Assembly: GCA_964530185.1 (NCBI GenBank) | Contig: CAZHBB010000011.1 | Coordinates: forward strand, 1-52,549 | DNA from: PWVB01 sp964530185 | Lineage (GTDB): Bacteria > Chloroflexota > Anaerolineae > B4-G1 > SLSP01 | Length of the DNA: 52,549 nucleotides | Reading direction: 5' to 3' | Part shown: in pieces, positions 46,959 through 52,549 of the stretch | How positions within the stretch are numbered: the first letter of the stretch is position 1 | How the letters are laid out: the number at the start of each line of letters is the position of its first letter | Position numbers and translations under genes: made by a program | Notes under the pieces: model-generated | What the model saw: the letters and a program-made list of their open reading frames with translations, nothing else | What the model was told of the DNA's origin: nothing | Database searches by the model: none

Positions 46959-49100
46959 ATGATGAACAAGCCGTCTAAGTCTTACGATCTGTATGTTTCA
47001 CTCCAGGGCAGCGATGAGTGGACCGGTCGCCTGAGCGAGCCTGCCGAGGATGGCACCGACGGGCCGCTGGCGACGCTGACGGAAGCACGAGACCGGGTGC
47101 GGGTGTTGAAGCAGACGGGGCAACTGCCTGGGCCGATCACCGTGTGGATACGCGGAGGGCGCTACACTATTACAGAGCCGATCGTCTTTGGCCCCGAGGA
47201 CTCCGGTCCGGTGACCTATGCGGCTTATCCCGGCGAGCAAGCGATCCTCGATGGGGGACAACGCATCGAGCACTGGCGCGTGGAACGACGTGGGGAACAG
47301 GAGGTCTGGGTGGCGGAGATTCCAGAGGTAGCCGAAGGGCGCTGGTACTTCCGCCAATTGTTCGTCAACGGTGAGCGACGCCCGCGTGCCCGGCTCCCTA
47401 AGGTGGGGCCTGAACCGGAGCGTCGTCAGTTCTATTGGATGGAGGATGTGCCGGGATGTAGCCTGACGGATTCAGCCCTCTTCGACGGTTCGGATGCCTT
47501 CCGCTGCGCGCCCGGCGACATCCAGAACTGGCAACACCTTGAGGACGTTGAGGTGGTCGTGCTGCACTACTGGGTCGAGGAGCGGATGCCGGTGGCGTCC
47601 TTCGATGAGGAGACTTGTCTGGTCCGATCATCGCGCCGCAGCATCTTCCGCCTGACCGATGATACGGCGGGGCGTTTCGCCAAATATTACGTGGACAACG
47701 TTTTCGAGGCGTTGAGTGAGCCGGGGGAGTGGTACCTGGAGCGCGACACGGGCCGACTGTATTACATCCCTATGCCGGGTGAGACGCCGGGGAGCACTGA
47801 GGTTGTAGCGCCACGTATCACGCAGTTGCTCAAGCTGGTGGGAGACCCTGATGAAGGGCGATACGTTGAGTTCCTGCGTTTCAAGGGCCTGACCCTGCAA
47901 CACACTGACTGGTACCAACCACCTGGCGGGAGGGATCCTACCATAGGGCACAGCAAGCCGCTCTCCACGAGGGAGTACGCGGCCTCTCCGCAAGCGGCGA
48001 CGCACGTCCCCGGTGCGGTCTACCTGATGGGAGCCCGATACTGCGCGGTCGAGGATTGCACCATCCGGCACATCGGCTGGTACGGTCTCGAGCTGGCCGA
48101 TGGTTGTCGAGGCAACCGTATTGTTGGCAACGAGATCGGCGACCTGGGGGCCGGCGGCATCAAGCTCAACGGGGCAACTGCAGCGGGGCCTCGCGCCCGA
48201 CGCACCGGTGACAACCGCATTACGGACAATCATGTGCATAGCGGGGGACGCGTGTTCCACAGCGCCGTGGGGGTGTTGTTGCGCCACACCTTCGGCAACG
48301 AAGTCGCCCACAACCACATCCATGACTTTTTCTACACGGGCATCTCCTGCGGCTGGGTGTGGGGCTACGGCGAGAACGTGGCACGTGACAACCACCTGGT
48401 GAAGAATCATATCCACGACCTGGGACACGGCTGGCTAAGCGATATGGGAGGGATCTACACCCTTGGAGTCCAGCCGGGGACGATCATCGTGGGGAACCTG
48501 ATTCATGATGTGGAAGCCGCCCGTTACGGCGGTTGGGCGATCTATCCCGATGAGGGGAGCTCGCACATTGTGATCGAGAACAACCTTTGTTATCGCACCA
48601 GCCAGCAGCCTTTTCACCAGCACTATGGGCACGAGAACATCGTTCGGAACAACATCTTTGCCCTGGGACGTATCAGCCAGGTCGCGCTGAGCCGCGTCCT
48701 TTCAGATGCTGATCGAGTTGCGCTGCGCGTGGACCACCATGTTGCTTTCACCTTCGAGCGTAACATTGTGGTGACCGAGGGGCAGCCGCTTTTTCAGGGG
48801 GGCTATGCAGCCGATCTGAGGCGTGGCGGCATCGTGAGCGACCTCAATCTCTTCTGGAGTCTATCACACCAGCCGCTCACCATCTGTGCTGGCAACCCTG
48901 GTCAGGGGGCTCCTGTGCTGACCTGGAAGGAATGGCAGGCGCTCGGTCAGGACCGCCATTCGCTGGTGGCTGACCCAGGGTTCCGTAACGTGGACGCCGA
49001 TGACTTCACTTTGCGGGATGACTCTCCTGCATTGGCTCTGGGCTTTCAGCCGCTGGACCTCAGTGACGTAGGGCCACGGCCCAGAGAGAAACGTCTCTAG
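46959..49100 (+). CDS. Right-handed parallel beta-helix carbohydrate-active protein
   Basis: 713 aa with no signal peptide, so probably intracellular. It opens with YDLYVSLQGSDEWTGRLSEP, typical of the beta-helix (DUF1565-like) glycosidase/lyase group, then a strand-rich domain (PITVWIRGGRYTITEPIVFG). The helix repeats span about 340-600 with Asn/Gly-rich rungs such as NRIVGNEIGDLGAGGIKLNG, NRITDNHVHSGGRV and NEVAHNHIHDFFYTGISCGW. Acidic residues in these rungs are likely catalytic, but the substrate cannot be read. It converges on the sugar operon, suggesting release of a sugar later processed there. Confidence 0.82.
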   Translation: MMNKPSKSYDLYVSLQGSDEWTGRLSEPAEDGTDGPLATLTEARDRVRVLKQTGQLPGPITVWIRGGRYTITEPIVFGPEDSGPVTYAAYPGEQAILDGGQRIEHWRVERRGEQEVWVAEIPEVAEGRWYFRQLFVNGERRPRARLPKVGPEPERRQFYWMEDVPGCSLTDSALFDGSDAFRCAPGDIQNWQHLEDVEVVVLHYWVEERMPVASFDEETCLVRSSRRSIFRLTDDTAGRFAKYYVDNVFEALSEPGEWYLERDTGRLYYIPMPGETPGSTEVVAPRITQLLKLVGDPDEGRYVEFLRFKGLTLQHTDWYQPPGGRDPTIGHSKPLSTREYAASPQAATHVPGAVYLMGARYCAVEDCTIRHIGWYGLELADGCRGNRIVGNEIGDLGAGGIKLNGATAAGPRARRTGDNRITDNHVHSGGRVFHSAVGVLLRHTFGNEVAHNHIHDFFYTGISCGWVWGYGENVARDNHLVKNHIHDLGHGWLSDMGGIYTLGVQPGTIIVGNLIHDVEAARYGGWAIYPDEGSSHIVIENNLCYRTSQQPFHQHYGHENIVRNNIFALGRISQVALSRVLSDADRVALRVDHHVAFTFERNIVVTEGQPLFQGGYAADLRRGGIVSDLNLFWSLSHQPLTICAGNPGQGAPVLTWKEWQALGQDRHSLVADPGFRNVDADDFTLRDDSPALALGFQPLDLSDVGPRPREKRL

Positions 49101-49153
49101 GGAGTTGGGGGGTATGAACCGTGTGCCGTCTGGCCTGGTGGGGGTACCGGGCC

Positions 49154-50476
49154 TCACTCCTCTCGCTTTTCATGGGGAGTGCCTGTCGCTGCTGCGTAGT
49201 CCGCCAGCACTTCGGTGATTTTGTCGCGGATCCAGGCACGGGGATTCCGCGCCAGCCGCCCCTCGCGCACACGGCGGTATTGCACCGGTAGGGCCTGGCT
49301 CAGCAACGAGAGCGGTACAGGTCGTGCTCCCAGGTTCCGAAGCAGGATATCCAGCGCGGCCTGCACCTCTGGTCGTGCCCAGTAGTAGCGAATCCGGTCG
49401 CTGAAGCTATAGAGTCGAGCCAGCCGCTGTTGCGCGGGCGTGCCCCGGTAATATGCCTGCCAGTGTTCGGGGTGCGCCACCATAACGCGCTCCAGCACCG
49501 CGCGCAGGTGTGAGCGTCCTTCCTCCGCTATTAGTGCCTCTTCGATCAGCGTCAATGCCAGCACTGCTTCGCGGAAAGCAAACGTGAGCGCCGGCCCCAC
49601 CTTCAGGATGGCGAAATGATCCTCCACCATCTGCCGTAGCGCCTGGCCCGTCTGATAGTCGGTGGAGTGAGCCTCGTAGACCAGATGCTCGTAACCCTCG
49701 ATGAGGCGTGAGAGCGGAGCTGCGCGGTCCCGGCGGTAGTCGAAGATCACTTCATCCCCGAACTCCACACCCGGCTGTACCACCACCGCGATCACCCGTT
49801 CCCACGCCGATGCCAGTCCACGCTCCAGGAACGCCTGCCGTGTCAGTTCGATTGTAGCCTGGGTGTCAGCTACTGACGAGACGTGGATCTCGGAAGCGGC
49901 TTCCTGTTCGCCCCCGGGAGCGGGCACCTCAGTGCCAATGACGTAGGATAGTGGGGGAGCGTTGGCTGGAAGCTGGGCGTAGGCTTCTTCTGCTGCTGCA
50001 CAGAGCGCCGCCGCGCGGGCAGCGGAGACCTCAATCGGTAGGGGGGTGTCCGTCGCGTCGTCAGCGCATCTCATGCTGGCGTCCAGGTGAATCTTTGTGT
50101 AACCCGCCAACACACACTCCCGCACCAATGTCTGCGCCTGTTCCATGGCCCGCTTGGCTGGCTGGCGGCGCCAGGGGTTCGGTCCCAAATGGTCCCCTCC
50201 CAGGATGATGCGCTCGGTGGGCATCTGGTGACGTCGTGCCAGGTCCATGAGTCGCTGGCGGAACGTCGCCGGCGTCATGCCGGTGTAGCCGCCATACTGG
50301 TTCACCTGATTGGATGTGGATTCCACCAGCAGCACAGCGCCGGTCTCCTGTGCATGCCGGACTGCGGCCTCCAGGACAGAGGGATGCGCTGAGCAGATAC
50401 TGGGAAGACCGATCGCGGTTCCTTGTTTGTGTGTGGACACGATTTGCTGTAGCAGGGTGGGGAGGCTTGAAGTCAT
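49154..50476 (-). CDS. GatZ/KbaZ-family protein (tagatose-bisphosphate aldolase-associated or ketose 4-epimerase type)
   Basis: 440-aa TIM-barrel protein. IGLPSICSAHPSVLEAAVRHA, STSNQVNQYGGYTGMTP, RIILGGDHLGPNPWR and HLDASMRCADD are characteristic of GatZ/KbaZ. The family was first described as the non-catalytic partner of the class II aldolase GatY/KbaY, but no GatY is present. Homologues from thermophiles have been used as fructose/tagatose 4-epimerases, so an epimerase role on a ketose or its phosphate is plausible. It is the last gene of a minus-strand run, 14 bases after the kinase gene. AGAGG lies eight bases before the ATG. Confidence 0.88.
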   Translation of the reverse strand: MTSSLPTLLQQIVSTHKQGTAIGLPSICSAHPSVLEAAVRHAQETGAVLLVESTSNQVNQYGGYTGMTPATFRQRLMDLARRHQMPTERIILGGDHLGPNPWRRQPAKRAMEQAQTLVRECVLAGYTKIHLDASMRCADDATDTPLPIEVSAARAAALCAAAEEAYAQLPANAPPLSYVIGTEVPAPGGEQEAASEIHVSSVADTQATIELTRQAFLERGLASAWERVIAVVVQPGVEFGDEVIFDYRRDRAAPLSRLIEGYEHLVYEAHSTDYQTGQALRQMVEDHFAILKVGPALTFAFREAVLALTLIEEALIAEEGRSHLRAVLERVMVAHPEHWQAYYRGTPAQQRLARLYSFSDRIRYYWARPEVQAALDILLRNLGARPVPLSLLSQALPVQYRRVREGRLARNPRAWIRDKITEVLADYAAATGTPHEKREE

Positions 50477-50490
50477 GGACTATACCTCTG

Positions 50491-51432
50491 CTATGTTATG
50501 TGCTGGAGATCCTCACCCAGTGCCGCCATGGCCTCTGTGAGCGTCGGTTGCCCTTCGGTGCCGCCCGGCTGACGGGTGGTCAGCGCGCCGCATGCGCAGG
50601 CCAGGCGGAGGGTGCGCTGGAGGGGCCAGCCTGCCAGGTAGCCGTAGACGAACCCGGCGTCGAAGCTGTCCCCGGCGCCGGTCGTATCCACCGCTTTCAC
50701 CGGCGGCGGCGCGGCGCGGCAGACCTCGGCTCCCCGCCGCGCAATTGCACCCTCGGCCCCCAGTTTCACCGCCACCATGGGTACGCGCGCTGCCAATGCG
50801 TCCAGCGCTGTCTCCGGGCTCGACGTCCCGGCAATGGCAGGTGCCTCAACCGCGTTGGGTAGGAAAAGATCGACATGTGCCAACGCCTCCCATAACCCAC
50901 CATCCCACGCCTGGTGAGGGTCGAAACCCGTATCCAACGATACAGTGAGCCCACGAGCACGGGCCTCGGCGAAGAGCGCTGGTAGTCCTGTGCGTAATCC
51001 CTGCTGTAGAAAATAGGAGCCGACGTGCAAGTGACGCGCGCGACCTAGCAATGCACGATCCACCTGCTCCACCGTCAGCGCCGTGATCGAGCCCAGGTAG
51101 GTCAGGAGTGCCCGGTCGGCAGCGGTGGAGAGGCTCACCGTGATGCCCGTCTTGACCGCCGAATCGACGATGACGGGACTCACGTCCACGCCCCGAGCCG
51201 CCATCTGGCGCAGCATGAAGTGGCCAAACTCGTCGTCGCCCACGACGCCTACGAAACCCACCCGCAGCCCCAACCGCGCTGCCCCGCAGGCGAAGATGAC
51301 CGACGAGCTGCCTATCGCCAACGCCATATCGTCGACCAGCAACTCCTGTCCGAAGACGGGTGTGATCTCATCGGCGCTGAGAATCAGGTCGACGTTAATC
51401 TCTCCTAACACCAGGACGTCGTACTCAGCCAT
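50491..51432 (-). CDS. PfkB-family carbohydrate kinase
   Basis: 313-aa ribokinase-like enzyme. VLVLGEINVDLIL at the start, GSSSVIFACGAARLGLRVGFVGVVGDDEFG for the sugar-binding part, and DTTGAGDSFDAGFVYGYL with the catalytic Asp near the C-terminus. It should phosphorylate a sugar or sugar phosphate, possibly a ketose-6-phosphate in this context. ATG 51432 follows GGAGGG and overlaps the end of the aldolase gene by eight bases; the longer frame to 51516 is within that gene and has no signal. Confidence 0.9.
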   Translation of the reverse strand: MAEYDVLVLGEINVDLILSADEITPVFGQELLVDDMALAIGSSSVIFACGAARLGLRVGFVGVVGDDEFGHFMLRQMAARGVDVSPVIVDSAVKTGITVSLSTAADRALLTYLGSITALTVEQVDRALLGRARHLHVGSYFLQQGLRTGLPALFAEARARGLTVSLDTGFDPHQAWDGGLWEALAHVDLFLPNAVEAPAIAGTSSPETALDALAARVPMVAVKLGAEGAIARRGAEVCRAAPPPVKAVDTTGAGDSFDAGFVYGYLAGWPLQRTLRLACACGALTTRQPGGTEGQPTLTEAMAALGEDLQHIT

Positions 51433-52411
51433 TCTCAGGCCCTCCGTAGATACGATACCAATCCTCAGAGACTGGCTCGGGCGCGTAGATTGCCGTCCAG
51501 GGGCGGGCCAGCGCATGGCAAAGTGCCGTCACGCGTGCCATGCGCTCCCGCGCCACCTCAGAGAGGAAGGCGGTACGCGCTTCTCCTGCTAGTGAGGTGG
51601 CCTCTTTCCACACGGCCCGTCCCACGGCTACGCCGGAGGCCCCAGCCTGGCAGGCGACGGTGACCTGTCGCAGATAGGTCTCGTAGCTCACCCCTGCCGA
51701 GAGCAATACCCACGGCACAGCACTGGCCTGCGTCAGCGCCGTGCAGGCCTCCGCCCACGCGTGCTCGTCGGGCTCAGCGGTGATATCGAGCGGGAACTCG
51801 GCCTTGAGTGCGTCACAGCCCAGTGGCGTGAGGCGACGTGCGGCTTCGATAACGGCCTGGCGGCGCGCATCCCCGGTTAGCTTGCGCTGTGTCGGATCTG
51901 GCGCGTAAGTGAGCACCTCGAGGAATAACGTCAGATCCTGTGCGGCGCACGCTGACGCCACCTCACGTACCAGTGCCTCGATCGCGTCGGCAGTCGATGC
52001 TTGAGGGTGGTAGTAGACCAGCAGCTTAACCGCGTCAGCGCCCATGCGCTTGGCTTTGGCGACGCTCCAACCCGGCAGTATTCGGCTCTGGCGCGCCGTG
52101 GGGTCACCGGTGTAGCCCGTCGCCTCTAGGGAGACGATCAGCCCTACGTCGCGTGGAAGGGCGCCGGCCGCCACGCACTGGGCGGCACCGAACTCTGGAT
52201 CCAGTAGCGTCGCCGTGGCCACGGGCGACACAGCGCGCGTGATCTCCTGCTTGAGCGCGGACAGCTCATTGGCTGTGGTTACCTCCGGATTATCGGGATG
52301 TAGAGCCCGGCGCAGGTTGTTGCGATGATCGAGCGCCAATACGGCAATAGCTCCACGCTGCGTGGCACACCGTTGCAGGCCGCGCAGCTTGCCGGGGGTC
52401 AGTGTTTTCAT
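51425..52411 (-). CDS. lacD: LacD-type class I aldolase (tagatose-1,6-bisphosphate aldolase family)
   Basis: 328 aa, TIM barrel of the DeoC/LacD superfamily that cleaves tagatose-1,6-bisphosphate or similar ketose bisphosphates by a Schiff-base lysine. AIAVLALDHRNNLRRAL near the start, DPEFGAAQCVAAG, KAKRMGADAVKLLVYYHP and CDALKAEFPLD (likely Schiff-base Lys) and GVAVGRAVWKEA (phosphate-binding Arg region) are present. Start 52411 has GAGGAGG upstream at a distance of 11 bases. It is the first complete gene of the operon. Specificity is inferred from context. Confidence 0.88.
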   Translation of the reverse strand: MKTLTPGKLRGLQRCATQRGAIAVLALDHRNNLRRALHPDNPEVTTANELSALKQEITRAVSPVATATLLDPEFGAAQCVAAGALPRDVGLIVSLEATGYTGDPTARQSRILPGWSVAKAKRMGADAVKLLVYYHPQASTADAIEALVREVASACAAQDLTLFLEVLTYAPDPTQRKLTGDARRQAVIEAARRLTPLGCDALKAEFPLDITAEPDEHAWAEACTALTQASAVPWVLLSAGVSYETYLRQVTVACQAGASGVAVGRAVWKEATSLAGEARTAFLSEVARERMARVTALCHALARPWTAIYAPEPVSEDWYRIYGGPENG

Positions 52412-52474
52412 ATCGATGGCGCCTCCTCACCAGCCCAAGTATGAGAGATGATGCCGCCGTCGGGCCAGAGCACG
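52412..52474. other. Short intergenic stretch before lacD
   Basis: Sixty-odd bases between the stop of the partial gene and lacD, containing only the Shine-Dalgarno GAGGAGG (complement of 52423-52429) of lacD; no terminator is obvious, so the two are probably co-transcribed. Confidence 0.45.
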
Positions 52475-52549
52475 CTAGGCCCACAGGAAGGAGGGGAGAT
52501 AGTCCCGCTCAGCCGCGACCATCTCATCGAACATCTGGCGGATCTCCTC
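52475..52549 (-). CDS. C-terminal end of an unidentified protein (partial)
   Basis: Reading in from the right edge on the minus strand, 24 codons (EEIRQMFDEMVAAERDYLPSF, then LWA) end in TAG at 52477-52475. It is a plausible alpha-helical tail of an upstream operon gene; nothing more can be said. Sugar-operon membership is inferred from direction and proximity. Confidence 0.5.
   Translation of the reverse strand, partial: EEIRQMFDEMVAAERDYLPSFLWA

Noticed and set aside
1..52549. CRISPR arrays, insertion sequences, prophage or integrative elements
   Set aside because: I found no arrays of short regular repeats, no transposase, integrase or phage gene in any frame, although short degraded remnants could escape reading by eye.

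Overview
The window looks like a scaffold from a Chloroflexota (Anaerolineae-like) bacterium, anaerobic or microaerobic and possibly thermophilic. This is inferred from gene types and signals, not from a marker-gene phylogeny. Supporting signs are a moderately high G+C content, an archaeal/thermophile-type protein disulfide oxidoreductase, a methanol methyltransferase (MtaB), multi-gene Fe-S/MinD ATPase machinery typical of anaerobes, VanW and LytR-CpsA-Psr envelope proteins, and several genes that appear to be transcribed without leaders. One run of 100 Ns lies at 37121-37220 and is flanked by the same ~52 bases on both sides, so it is a scaffolding join.

Layout. 1-3120: start of a protein running off the left edge, a ThiF/MoeB-type E1 enzyme, mtaB and tRNA-Glu(UUC), all on the minus strand. 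3150-4932: RNase J with a two-hairpin leader and a promoter back to back with the tRNA promoter. 4950-18611: mainly cell-envelope genes (glycosyltransferase, two LCP ligases, membrane glycosyltransferase, VanW protein, O-antigen ligase/polymerase) with a DUF59 protein, an FmdB-type zinc ribbon, a ROK sugar kinase and two membrane proteins of unknown role. 18799-26112: dnaN, a Lon-family protease and a run of poorly known genes, including an MBL-fold protein that has lost its metal ligands. 26109-29752 (minus): AP endonuclease IV, a membrane-anchored thioredoxin, and a 746-aa protein that looks like a DNA methyltransferase stripped of its catalytic motifs. 29857-32684 (minus): a redox operon (trxB, DUF2892, cupin, OsmC) next to a protein disulfide oxidoreductase. 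32908-36560: B12-binding radical SAM protein, PPK2, and a frameshifted AEC permease. 36661-37435: a broken deoC.

The most interesting block is 37578-46571. It is an orp-like cluster related to the Desulfovibrio 'orange protein' genes. It contains a PadR regulator fused to an IssA/NifX-type metal-sulfur binding domain, a stand-alone NifX-type protein, a di-cluster ferredoxin, a Gly/Arg-rich zinc-ribbon protein, an MBL-fold enzyme, two MinD ATPases that each carry an 8-Cys ferredoxin insertion, a CDF metal transporter fused to another NifX-type domain, an ARMT1/DUF89 protein, and convergently a flavin disulfide reductase and an Mrp ATPase. A perfect Shine-Dalgarno inside the PadR fusion gene suggests that the metal-binding half is also made separately. 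The block reads as a self-regulated module for handling iron/molybdenum-sulfur clusters and exporting metal.

46959-52549: a beta-helix carbohydrate-active protein faces a minus-strand sugar operon (LacD-type aldolase, PfkB kinase, GatZ/KbaZ family) that probably feeds a galactose/tagatose-type route.

Promoters are unusually legible. At least nine show recognisable -35/-10 pairs, and all but one of these are spaced by exactly 16 bases. Four start codons sit only 6-9 bases after the -10 box.
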